Assembly (NCBI RefSeq): GCF_964222135.1
Contig: NZ_CAXQBR010000019.1
Coordinates: forward strand, 1 to 64,000
Reading direction: 5' to 3'
Origin: Euzebya sp.
Lineage (GTDB): Bacteria; Actinomycetota; Nitriliruptoria; Euzebyales; Euzebyaceae
DNA: 64,000 nucleotides
Numbering within the stretch: the first letter of the stretch is position 1; the number at the start of each line of letters is the position of its first letter. The notes under the pieces were generated by a model. It was not told the DNA's origin and made no database searches. It was given only the letters and a program-made list of their open reading frames with translations. A program made the translations under genes and the position numbers. Below, one piece after another: positions 47,424 through 55,170 of the stretch.

Positions 47424-48266
47424 TCACCCTACCCAGCCGGCGTCCGGCAACCCGTCCGCGTCGTGGCGGGGACGGTGTCGGCGGGCCAGCGCGTCGAGCC
47501 GGCCGGGGGCGACGTAGCCGATGACGTGGCGCCCGGTGCTGCGGACCGCGGCGAGGGCGCGTCGCGGGAGCGCGGCGCCGGCGAGGAGGAAGACGTTCCC
47601 GGGGTCGCGGAGGGCGGCCACGCCGGGGGAGCCAGCCGCCACGACGTCGGCGAAGACCGCGCGGGCAGCCGCGACCTGCACGCCGAGCCGGCCCCAGGGC
47701 TGGTCGTCGACGACGTTGACGACGTACGCCCCGCCGGGGGTCAGGACGCGCGCGACGTCAGCCATGAACTCCACGGTCGTGAGGTGCGCCGGGGTCTCCT
47801 GCCCCTCGAACGCGTCGCCCACGACGACGTCGACGGCGTCGTCCGGGATGCGGGCGAGGGCCTTGCGGGCGTCGGCCTTGCGGACCTCGAGCCCGGGCCC
47901 CGGGCGCAGCCCGAGCTCGCGCTGCGCGAGGCGGATGATCGCGCCGGTGCGCGCGACGACCGGCTGGTGGAGGTCGGGTCGCCGCACGGCGATCGCCCGC
48001 GGGATCGCGAACGCCCCGCCGCCGAGGTGGAGGACGGTGCCGCCGTCGTCGGGTGCGAGGGCCAGGGCGAGCGCCGCGAGCCGGTCCTGGTAGTCGAGCG
48101 CCAGCCGGGCCGGATCCTGGGGGTCGACGTGGCCGTGGACCGCGCCGTCGATCATCAGCGTGCCGGCGCGTGGGCGTGCGGGGTCCGCTCGCACCTCGGC
48201 GTGGCCGACGGCGGTGTCGGCCGAGGGCGGCCGCCGGCGATGGCGTCCTCCTCGCGCGCGGGGCAT
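47424..48266 (-). CDS. spermidine-synthase-like methyltransferase-fold protein
   Basis: 280 residues. The Rossmann nucleotide-binding region reads GGTVLHLGGGAFAIPRAIAV, followed by RKADARKALARIPDDAVDVV and GDAFEGQETPAHL, as in spermidine/spermine synthase relatives. The classical polyamine-synthase Asp-Thr motif near the active site is not obvious, so it may be one of the many actinobacterial homologues of unknown reaction. The N-terminal 40 residues are Arg-rich. It lies between manA and adoK on the same strand. GGAGG lies only three bases before the ATG, so the start is not certain. Confidence 0.75.
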   Translation of the reverse strand: MPRARGGRHRRRPPSADTAVGHAEVRADPARPRAGTLMIDGAVHGHVDPQDPARLALDYQDRLAALALALAPDDGGTVLHLGGGAFAIPRAIAVRRPDLHQPVVARTGAIIRLAQRELGLRPGPGLEVRKADARKALARIPDDAVDVVVGDAFEGQETPAHLTTVEFMADVARVLTPGGAYVVNVVDDQPWGRLGVQVAAARAVFADVVAAGSPGVAALRDPGNVFLLAGAALPRRALAAVRSTGRHVIGYVAPGRLDALARRHRPRHDADGLPDAGWVG

Positions 48267-48312
48267 GGCCCTCCAGGGTATGGCGAGGCCGAGCTGGCGG
48301 GATCGCGGCCGC

Positions 48313-49485
48313 TCAGACCCCGTGGGCCCAGTGGACGACGCCCTCACCGGCGAGGGTGACCCCGTCGTCGTCGGCGCGGACCAGCGCGGCCTGCCCGCGG
48401 GTCAGGTCGACGGTGCGGTCGCCGCGGCGGGGCTCGCCACCGCGGAGCTGGGCGCACCCCTCGGTCACGAGCGCGATGCCGGGCCCGGTCACGCCGACGT
48501 GGCCGTCGCCGTCGAGGACCGCCCGGGTCAGGCCGAAGGCACCGGAGTCCACGCGGTAGGCGTGCACCGGCCCCGACGGCGACTGCACGTCGGGGGTCAT
48601 CGGGGCGGTGTCGAGGAGGCGGCGCAACTCGTCGACGTCGACGTGCTTGCTGGTCAACCCGCCGCGCACGACGTTGTCGCTGGGTGCCATCACCTCGACG
48701 GCGACGCCCTCGAGGTAGCTGTGCAGGTTCCCCGCACCGAGGTGGAGGGCCTGCCCCGGTTGCAGCACGACGTGGTTGAGGAGCAGCGCGACCACCACCC
48801 CGACGTCGCCGGGGTATGCGGCGGCCAGCCGGCCCGTCCACGCGAGCTCGTCCTCGAACCCGCTGACGGCGACGACGGCAGCCGCGCGGGTGACCTCGTC
48901 GACCAGGTCGGCCACCGCCTCGGGGTCGAGCGCGAAGAGCCACTCGACCGCGCCGCCGAGCCGGGCGGCCGGGTCACCCGGCCCGGACAGCACGTCGACC
49001 AGCGGCCCGAGGCCCTCGACGCGCAGGCACCCCAGCAGCACCGCCGTCCGGTCCGGGGCGCGCAACCCGCACTTGGCGCTGAACGGCGTGAGCGCGCAGA
49101 CGATCTCGGGCTTCGGGTGGGGGTCCCGGTAGGTGCGCTCAGGGGCGTCGCGGGGGATGCCCGCCGCCTCCTCGCGCTCGAACCCGGCGCGGGCCTGGAC
49201 GGCGTCGGGGTGGACCTGCAGCGACAGCGGTCCGCCTGCGGCCAGGACCTTCGCGAGCAGGGGGAAGTCGTCGCCGCCGTCGGGACCGAGGATGCCCTCC
49301 GGGTCAGCGGCGACCGCGTCGTCGAGGGTGGTGCCGGCGTCGACCAGTCGCGAGGGGCCGCCCGGGTGCGCACCGAACCACAGCTCGGCGTGGGGTCGAC
49401 CGTCGGCGTGGCGGCCGAGCAGCTCGGGGATCGCCGACGGGTCGCCCCAGTGGTAGTGGCGGATCTCCCCCTCGAGGCGTTCCAC
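48313..49485 (-). CDS. manA: mannose-6-phosphate isomerase, class I
   Basis: 390 residues. PHAELWFGAHPGGPS, the metal motif LQVHPDAVQA, the PHPKPEI glutamate and LHLGAGNLHSYLEGVAVEVM are the class I phosphomannose isomerase signatures with zinc ligands Gln, His, Glu and His. It interconverts mannose 6-phosphate and fructose 6-phosphate for GDP-mannose and cell-wall glycans. The GTG at 49485 has GGAGG seven bases upstream. It lies downstream of the Asp-run exported protein, separated by a strong hairpin. Confidence 0.94.
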   Translation of the reverse strand: MERLEGEIRHYHWGDPSAIPELLGRHADGRPHAELWFGAHPGGPSRLVDAGTTLDDAVAADPEGILGPDGGDDFPLLAKVLAAGGPLSLQVHPDAVQARAGFEREEAAGIPRDAPERTYRDPHPKPEIVCALTPFSAKCGLRAPDRTAVLLGCLRVEGLGPLVDVLSGPGDPAARLGGAVEWLFALDPEAVADLVDEVTRAAAVVAVSGFEDELAWTGRLAAAYPGDVGVVVALLLNHVVLQPGQALHLGAGNLHSYLEGVAVEVMAPSDNVVRGGLTSKHVDVDELRRLLDTAPMTPDVQSPSGPVHAYRVDSGAFGLTRAVLDGDGHVGVTGPGIALVTEGCAQLRGGEPRRGDRTVDLTRGQAALVRADDDGVTLAGEGVVHWAHGV

Positions 49486-49526
49486 GTCGCGACCTCCGAT
49501 GCGCCCCGGCGGGCGCCCGCCGCATG

Positions 49527-49564
49527 CGACGCCGCCCCCGGCACCGGGTGGGGCGGGGGCGTCG
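49527..49564. terminator. strong GC hairpin after the Asp-run protein gene
   Basis: CGACGCC-GCCCC pairs with GGGGC-GG-GGGCGTCG around an 11-base loop, a stem of about 12 bp with one small bulge. It lies 24 bases past the stop at 49588 and ahead of manA. There is no T-run. Confidence 0.5.
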
Positions 49565-49587
49565 GGAGGTGGGGGCGTCTGGTGGGC

Positions 49588-50136
49588 CTACTCGTCGTCG
49601 AGGTCGCCGAACCAGCCGGGGCCGCCGTGGTGGCCGGGCCCGACGCCACCGGGGCCGAACCCGCCCGGACCGGCCCCGCGCAGGCCCATGCCGCGGAGGC
49701 CGAACCCGCCGAGCAGACCGCCGTCCTCGAGGTGCTCATCCAGGGCCTCGCGCATCCGCTCCGCCTGCTCCTCGGTGATCGAGCCGTCGGCCAGCTCCTC
49801 GTCGATCACGCTCTCGGCCACCGCACGTGTGGCTGCGGTGATGTCCTCGACGCTGACGCCGAGCTCGTCGGCGAAGCGCTGCAGCAGCTCCTCGGCGCGG
49901 GCGGCCATGGCCTCGTGCCGCTCCTCGAGCAGCTCGAGGGCCTCGTCGCGATCGGGCCGGTCGTCGTCATCGTCGTCATCCTCGTCGTCCTCATCGTCGT
50001 CGGGGGTCTCCGCCGGCGGGTCGTCGCTGGGGTCGTCCTCCTGCGCCGACGAGATGCCGACGGGGGAGAGGAAGAGCAGCGCCGCGATCACCGCGGCCAG
50101 CAGGGTCGTCACCATCGTCTTGGTCGCTGCGGTCAT
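49588..50136 (-). CDS. exported protein with poly-Asp stretch and Gly-rich tail
   Basis: 182 residues. A signal peptide ends at about residue 31 (SPVGISSA). A stretch of about 28 residues is almost all Asp/Glu/Pro, with a run of seven aspartates. A helical segment follows (VSVEDITAATRAVAESVIDE, then GSITEEQAERMREALDEHL), similar to helical repeats in other actinobacterial exported proteins where each unit ends in an ITxEQA motif. The C-terminus is Gly/Leu/Pro-rich with two histidines. It might bind cations outside the cell; the function is unknown. GAGGAG upstream supports ATG 50136. Confidence 0.8.
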   Translation of the reverse strand: MTAATKTMVTTLLAAVIAALLFLSPVGISSAQEDDPSDDPPAETPDDDEDDEDDDDDDDRPDRDEALELLEERHEAMAARAEELLQRFADELGVSVEDITAATRAVAESVIDEELADGSITEEQAERMREALDEHLEDGGLLGGFGLRGMGLRGAGPGGFGPGGVGPGHHGGPGWFGDLDDE

Positions 50137-50227
50137 GGGATCCTCCTCGGATCGGGGGTGGGTTCGACCACAGCGTGGGTCAGCACCCTGAGAGGACCGT
50201 GAGAACTGCTGCGGGTCCGCGCCGGGG

Positions 50228-51268
50228 TCAGCGGCTCGGATCGAACGTCGCCTTCACCAGCCCCGGATCCGCGGCCGCGGCGCCGCGGTACAGCTCGGGT
50301 CCCTCCGACAGCGGCCGGCCCGGGTGGGTGACCACCTCCGCGACCGGCACCCGAACGTCCCCCGCGGCCACGAGCGGCACCAGCTCGTCGAGGATCGCCC
50401 GCACCGGCGCGCGTCCGGCGCGGATGGTCAGGTTGCGGTCGTAGGCCTGCACCGGCGGGATCGCGAACGCCGGTGCGGTCTGGACGGCGATGACCGACAC
50501 GGTCCCTCCCGGCCTCACGAGGTCGGCGGCCAGGCGCTGGGCCGCGGGCGGGCCCGCGGCCTCGATGGCGGCGTCGACGACGAGCCCCTCCACGGCGTCG
50601 GGCGTCCGCGCCTCCGCCCCGAGCGCGACGGCGGCGTCGCGACGCGTCGCCGCCGGGTCGATGGCGACCACCCGGTCGGCTCCCTGCGCGAGCGCGGCGG
50701 TGACCGCGCAGAGCCCGACCGCGCCGAGGCCGACCACCGCGACCGCGTCGCCAGGCGCCACGTCGGCGCGGCGGGCGGCGTACCACCCGGTCGGGAGGTT
50801 GTCGCTCAGGAGGAGGGCGGTGGCGGCGCCCAGCTCGTCACCGATCGCGACGAGCGAGCCGTCGGCCAGCGGCACCCGCACCTGCTCGGCCTGCCCGCCG
50901 TGCAGGACCGGCCCGTCGGGGTCCGGGTCTCCCCAGCCCAGCAGACGGGAGCGCTCGCACCGGGAGGTCAGCCCGCGCCGGCAGGCTCCGCAGATCCCGC
51001 AGGACAGGCTGAAGGGGACGACCACCCGGTCGCCGACCCGCACACGCCGGACGGCGTCGCCGACTGCGGTGACGATGCCGACGACCTCGTGACCGGGGAC
51101 GACGCCGGGGCGGGCCGGCTCGTGTCCGCGGTAGGGGTGCAGGTCCGAGCCGCACAGGCCCGCGGCTTCGACGGCGACGACCGCGTCGTCCGGGTCCTCG
51201 ACGACCGGGTCGGGCAGGTCATCTCTGAGGACGATCCGTCCCGCACCCTCGAACACCAGGCCGCGCAT
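50228..51268 (-). CDS. zinc-dependent alcohol dehydrogenase (MDR) family
   Basis: 346 residues. The catalytic zinc residues are in AGLCGSDLHPYRG and PGHEVVG. The structural zinc is bound by the four cysteines in SCGICGACRRGLTSRC. The NAD(P)-binding motif is VAVVGLGAVGLCAV. It oxidises an alcohol or polyol; the substrate is not evident. ATG 51268 gives the normal N-terminus MRGLVFEGAGRIVLRD. The longer open frame upstream overlaps the divergent gene and is not coding. No strong ribosome site is seen. Confidence 0.9.
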   Translation of the reverse strand: MRGLVFEGAGRIVLRDDLPDPVVEDPDDAVVAVEAAGLCGSDLHPYRGHEPARPGVVPGHEVVGIVTAVGDAVRRVRVGDRVVVPFSLSCGICGACRRGLTSRCERSRLLGWGDPDPDGPVLHGGQAEQVRVPLADGSLVAIGDELGAATALLLSDNLPTGWYAARRADVAPGDAVAVVGLGAVGLCAVTAALAQGADRVVAIDPAATRRDAAVALGAEARTPDAVEGLVVDAAIEAAGPPAAQRLAADLVRPGGTVSVIAVQTAPAFAIPPVQAYDRNLTIRAGRAPVRAILDELVPLVAAGDVRVPVAEVVTHPGRPLSEGPELYRGAAAADPGLVKATFDPSR

Positions 51269-51353
51269 GCCCGCAGGGTACGTGCAGGGTCGGTCCACCC
51301 CTGCCTGTGGACGACCGGGGTCTCGGGACGCGCCCGCCTGGCAACCTGTGGAC

Positions 51354-51992
51354 GTGGTGGACATCACGATCGCAGAGACCCTCCCGCCCTGGACCGCCGG
51401 GGTCGTCGACGCCGTCCTGTCCTGGGCGGACGTCGACGTGCGGGACGTCGCGCTGCGGGTCAAGCGGCACGGCATCCGGCGGGCCTGGTTCACGTCCTGC
51501 GACGACCGGCGCTGCCCGCTGGTGGCGACCCCGCCGACGTACGTGGAGGGGCCCGCCGCGGGTCGGGGTCACCTGTACGCCCGCAAGCGGGATCTCGGGG
51601 TCTGCCGCTCCGCCAACCCGGTCGTCACGGTCGACCGGACCCGCCACTGGGTGACCGGCCGGGCGTACCACGGCGTCCCCTACCCGCGGGCGGTGCCGCC
51701 CGGCACCAGGTTCGTCGTCACCCTCAAGGTGCCGCAGGTCATCCCCGACGGCCTGCTCCCGGCCGACCGCACGTACCACCGCGCCAAGTCCGCGGGCGCC
51801 AGCCGGATCGAGACGCCGGCCGACGACCTGGTCCTGGTCCTGGCCCACGAACTCCACCACGTGGACCAGTTCCGCCACGGACTGCCGCGCAGCGAGGTCG
51901 ACGCCGAGCGCGCGGGCCAGGCCGTCCTGCGCGCCTGGGTGGCGGCCCGCCGGCCTGGCGCGCAGCCTGCCGCAGTGGGCCGGGCGGTCTGA
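51354..51992 (+). CDS. hypothetical protein with HELHH metallopeptidase-like motif
   Basis: 212 residues. It contains LVLAHELHHVDQFRHGLPRS near residue 165, an HExxH zinc-type motif followed by a further histidine and, ten residues on, the acidic EVDAER. No signal peptide and no transmembrane segment are seen. The N-terminal part has beta strands and an SCDDRRCPL cysteine pair. The motif resembles the SprT-like or eCIS-type HExxH families, but I cannot place it. GTG codons at 51348, 51354 and 51357 are all possible starts; none has a ribosome site. It is convergent with the ABC1 kinase gene. Confidence 0.6.
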   Translation: MVDITIAETLPPWTAGVVDAVLSWADVDVRDVALRVKRHGIRRAWFTSCDDRRCPLVATPPTYVEGPAAGRGHLYARKRDLGVCRSANPVVTVDRTRHWVTGRAYHGVPYPRAVPPGTRFVVTLKVPQVIPDGLLPADRTYHRAKSAGASRIETPADDLVLVLAHELHHVDQFRHGLPRSEVDAERAGQAVLRAWVAARRPGAQPAAVGRAV

Positions 51993-51993
51993 G

Positions 51994-53325
51994 CTACTCG
52001 AGCCCCGGCAGCCAGCGACGGACCTCGTCGCGCACCGGGATCGTCGCGCGGAGTTGGCACAGCACCCCGACGATCCCGAGCCAGACCCGGTGGGTGAAGA
52101 GGTGCTCTGCCGGCATGGTCAGCTGCAGCGCGACGGCGAAGTCCGGGTTGCGGGGGTCGCCGAGGCGACCGAACTGGCTGCGGAGCCACTCGGGGGTGAA
52201 GGTGAACACCTCGTGCCTGCTCGGCTCGATGAAGGGCGAGAGGTAGTCGCGCAGCTTCACGGCGTCCACCTCGGCGGCGGGGCGGACGAAGCCCTCCTCC
52301 TCGAGGCCCTCGCGGATGTACCCGGGGTCGTCGCGGCCGAGGACGCTGATGAGGCGCCCGAAGGTCGGCGGCATGCCATCCGGGAGCGCGAGCGCCGACC
52401 CGAAGTCGACGACGCCGAGGCGCCCGTCGGGCAGCGCGAGGAAGTTGCCCGGGTGGGGGTCGGTGTGCAGCCAGCCGGTGCGGGCCGGGCCGCTCAGCAG
52501 GAACCGCATGTAGGCGAGGCCCATCGCGTCCCGCTCGGCCTGGGGTGCGCCGCGCAGGTGGGTGAACGGCGTGCCGCTGAGCCAGTCGCTGATCAGCACC
52601 CGCCGCGTCGCGGTCACGACCTCGGGCACCGCGACGGTCGGGTCGTCCGCGCAGGCGTCGGCGAACGCCTGCTGGATGAGCCCCTCCCGGGTGTAGTCGA
52701 GCTCCTCGGCCAGGCGTTCGCGGACCTCGGCGACCAGGGGTGGCAGCGACATGCCCGGCGCGATCAGCGCGGACAGCCACGACACCGCCGACACCGCGCG
52801 GAGGTCGACGCGCAGGTCGTCGGCCACGCCGGGGTACTGCACCTTGACCGCCACGTCCCGCCCGCCGGCCAGGGAGGCGCGGTGGACCTGGCCGATCGAG
52901 GCCGCCGACGGCGTCGCGGTGTCGATCCACGTGATCTGGTCGCGCCAGGCGGGACCGAGGTCGGCGGCGAGGACCGGCTCCACCTCGGCGAAGGGCAGCG
53001 GCGGGTTGTCGGCGGGGAGGGCGGCGAGCGCCGTGGACCAGCTCTGCTCGGGGTCGGCGGGGAACAGCGCGTCGACGGTGGAGAGCAGCTGGCCGGCCTT
53101 CAGCGCGCCGCCCTTGGCCTGGCCGAGCACCCGGCGGGTCCGCTCGGCGCTGCGTCGGCGGAGGGCGGCGCTGACGACGTCGGGGTCCTCCCCGCGGACC
53201 CGGCGCACGGCACCCTCACCGGCGTCGACCAGCGATGCGAGCGGCAGCCCCGCGAGCCGGCCGAGGCGGATGGCCCGGCGCACGACGTCAGGGGTCGGGC
53301 GCTGGTCCTCCGCGGTCCGCGTCAC
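51994..53325 (-). CDS. ABC1/AarF (UbiB) family atypical kinase
   Basis: 443 residues. The UbiB-family motifs are in order: KAGQLLS (K76-Q79), PSAASIGQVHRASL in place of a glycine-rich loop, VAVKVQYPG with the ATP lysine, EELDYTREG, HTDPHPGNF catalytic loop and VDFGSA. These proteins support quinone or prenyl-lipid metabolism through ATPase activity. Actinobacteria with menaquinone commonly have such a gene. It starts three bases after the sirtuin stop, so the two are probably co-transcribed. Confidence 0.9.
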   Translation of the reverse strand: MTRTAEDQRPTPDVVRRAIRLGRLAGLPLASLVDAGEGAVRRVRGEDPDVVSAALRRRSAERTRRVLGQAKGGALKAGQLLSTVDALFPADPEQSWSTALAALPADNPPLPFAEVEPVLAADLGPAWRDQITWIDTATPSAASIGQVHRASLAGGRDVAVKVQYPGVADDLRVDLRAVSAVSWLSALIAPGMSLPPLVAEVRERLAEELDYTREGLIQQAFADACADDPTVAVPEVVTATRRVLISDWLSGTPFTHLRGAPQAERDAMGLAYMRFLLSGPARTGWLHTDPHPGNFLALPDGRLGVVDFGSALALPDGMPPTFGRLISVLGRDDPGYIREGLEEEGFVRPAAEVDAVKLRDYLSPFIEPSRHEVFTFTPEWLRSQFGRLGDPRNPDFAVALQLTMPAEHLFTHRVWLGIVGVLCQLRATIPVRDEVRRWLPGLE

Positions 53326-53328
53326 GGC

Positions 53329-54165
53329 TCAGGCCGCCGGTGCGGGCGCGGTTGCGGTGCGGACCACGGCGTCGAGGACCGCGGACAGGCCGTCGTCGAC
53401 GCGGACGGCGGCCAGGTGGTCGCCACGGCTCGGGCCGCGGGTGACGATGCCGATCGGCTGGCGGTCGGCGGCGGCCTGGAGGACCAGCCGGTAGCCGCTC
53501 ATCACCGCGAGGCTCGAGCCGAGGACCAGCAGGGCGCCGGCGTCAGCCACGGCAGCCGCAGCCCGCTCGCGCCGGACGCGGGGCATCGACTCGCCGAAGA
53601 AGACGACGTCGGGCTTCAGCACCCCGCCGCAGGGCTCGCACGCCGGCACGCGGAAGCCGTCCACCTCGTCGTCGCGCAGGTCCGCGTCACCGTCCGGGGC
53701 GATGGATGCGGCCCTGGCCGCGAAGGCCGGGTTGGCGTCGGTGAGCCGGGCGCCGAAGTCCCCGCGGGCGGTCACGTCGCCGCACGCCGTGCAGATCACG
53801 CGGTCGAGACGCCCGTGGATGTCGAGGACGTCGACGGCGCCGCCCGCCTGGTGGAGCCCGTCGACGTTCTGGGTGACGACCGGTCCGACCAGCCCGGCGC
53901 GCTGCAGCGCGGCGACGGCGCGGTGACCGGGGTTCGGCACGGCGGCGGCGACGTGGCGGTAGCCGACGTGGCTGCGCGCCCAGTACCGACGGCGGGTGCG
54001 CGGCTCGCGCATGAACGCCCGGTAGGTGATCGGCGGCCTCCGACGGCGGTCGACGCCAGAGCCGCGGTAGTCCGGGATCCCGGAGTCCGTCGAGATCCCG
54101 GCACCGGACAGGACGGCGACCGGCTGGTGGGCCACCAGCAGGTCGACCAGTCCCCGGACGTCCAT
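53329..54165 (-). CDS. NAD-dependent protein deacylase, sirtuin family
   Basis: 278 residues from ATG 54165. The NAD-binding signature GAGISTDSGIPDYRG is at 21-35, TQNVDGLHQAGG near 98-109, and the catalytic His117 is in DIHGR. Four zinc cysteines are in CTAC (125-128) and CEPCGG. FGESMP and LGSSLAVMSGYRLV complete the fold. It removes acetyl or other acyl groups from lysines. The longer open frame upstream encodes Arg-rich non-homologous sequence, so the later ATG is preferred. Confidence 0.92.
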   Translation of the reverse strand: MDVRGLVDLLVAHQPVAVLSGAGISTDSGIPDYRGSGVDRRRRPPITYRAFMREPRTRRRYWARSHVGYRHVAAAVPNPGHRAVAALQRAGLVGPVVTQNVDGLHQAGGAVDVLDIHGRLDRVICTACGDVTARGDFGARLTDANPAFAARAASIAPDGDADLRDDEVDGFRVPACEPCGGVLKPDVVFFGESMPRVRRERAAAAVADAGALLVLGSSLAVMSGYRLVLQAAADRQPIGIVTRGPSRGDHLAAVRVDDGLSAVLDAVVRTATAPAPAA

Positions 54166-54362
54166 GTCGTCCAACGCTAGCGGGCGCAGGCTGACGTCGG
54201 CGCGCCGGTCACCGCGTCGGGCTGATGGACGGTTCGCGCGGCGGGCCGGCCGTAGGGCGGCTGGCTCCCGCCGAGGTGGCGCGACGACCGCGTGGGCGAC
54301 GGGGCGCCGGTCAGGTCGTGGTGCTGCAGCTCCAGCTGGGCGGGGCGGACGAAGGAAGGCTG

Positions 54363-54908
54363 TCACGTCGGTTGCACGGCGCTGTCAGCAGCTGAGCGTC
54401 CCCCGGCGAGCAGGGCGCCGGCGAACCCGGCGATGTCGGCGGCGACGCGGACGGGGTCCTCCCAGTGCGGCGCGTGGCCGAACTCGGGGTACGCCACGAG
54501 GTGGGCCTGCGGCAGCGCGCGCACCAGGGCGAGCTGACCGTCGTGACCGGTCACGTCGTCGTGCGCGCCCCAGAGCAGCCGGACCGGCACGTCGATCTCG
54601 CCGAGCCGTGGCTCGGGGTCATCGACCACGAGCGCGTCGAAGCAGCGGCGCCACACGGCCGCGGGCAGCTTGGCGCTCTCGTCCACCACGAGCTGCAGGA
54701 AGCCCTCGGGGATCGGCTGGTGCACGGTCGACCGCTGGAACTCGGTGATGAACTCGCGGTCGACCGGGTCGTCGAGGTCGTGCACGGCGGCGAGCAGCTC
54801 CGACATCCCCGGCTGCGCGGCCAGCCGGTGGAGGGCGCCGATCAGCACCATCCCGCGGACCCGCTCGGGCGCGAGCAGGGCGGTGTGGAACGCCACCCAG
54901 CTCCCCAT
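54363..54908 (-). pseudogene. C-terminal half of an alpha/beta hydrolase, nucleophile lost
   Basis: 181 residues from ATG 54908, beginning MGSWVAFHTALLAPERVRGM. In intact alpha/beta hydrolases this follows a Gly-x-Ser: the nucleophile elbow is cut exactly at the serine. The later part is normal, with VRLLWGAHDDVTGHDG (the acid) and YPEFGHAPHWEDPVRVA (the histidine). The N-terminal beta sheet and oxyanion hole are absent. Immediately upstream lies an unrelated regulator fragment, so this is a rearrangement junction. Without the serine it cannot act as a normal hydrolase. Confidence 0.75.
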
Positions 54909-54910
54909 CA

Positions 54911-55042
54911 GGCGGGATCGGCGGCCAGGAGCTCCGCGGCGTACGCGCGGATGGTCCGCAGCAGGCTGAACTGCACGTCGCCGGGCGCGGGGACCCGTTG
55001 CAGCAGGCTGTGGTCGCAGAGGGCCTCGACGGCGGTCAGGCG
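54911..55042 (-). pseudogene. fragment of an AfsR-like regulator (winged-helix part)
   Basis: Reads AVEALCDHSLLQRVPAPGDV and then QFSLLRTIRAYAAELL. In intact AfsR/LAL-type regulators this segment (a V-x-x-L-x-x-x-S-L-L block, then RLLETVRxYAAE) directly follows the ATPase domain. Here it stands alone, joined to the hydrolase fragment at one end and to an inverted segment at the other. It probably derives from the adjacent regulator gene. Confidence 0.6.
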
Positions 55043-55044
55043 AG

Positions 55045-55170
55045 CACGGCGACATCGCCACCGGGAACCTCGCGCTGTGCCTCTTCGTCCTCGGCGACCA
55101 CGCCGGCGCGAGGGCGCTGCTGTGGCAGTTGGCGCAGGAGATGGCCGAACGCCCCCTCCGGCTAAGCCAG
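55045..55170 (+). pseudogene. inverted fragment resembling a TPR segment of an AfsR-like regulator
   Basis: On the plus strand it reads HGDIATGNLALCLFVLGD and then HAGARALLWQLAQEMAERPL, an amphipathic helix pair typical of the tetratricopeptide region of such regulators. The other fragments of the locus lie on the minus strand, so this piece appears to be inverted. No start codon or ribosome site is present. Confidence 0.5.
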
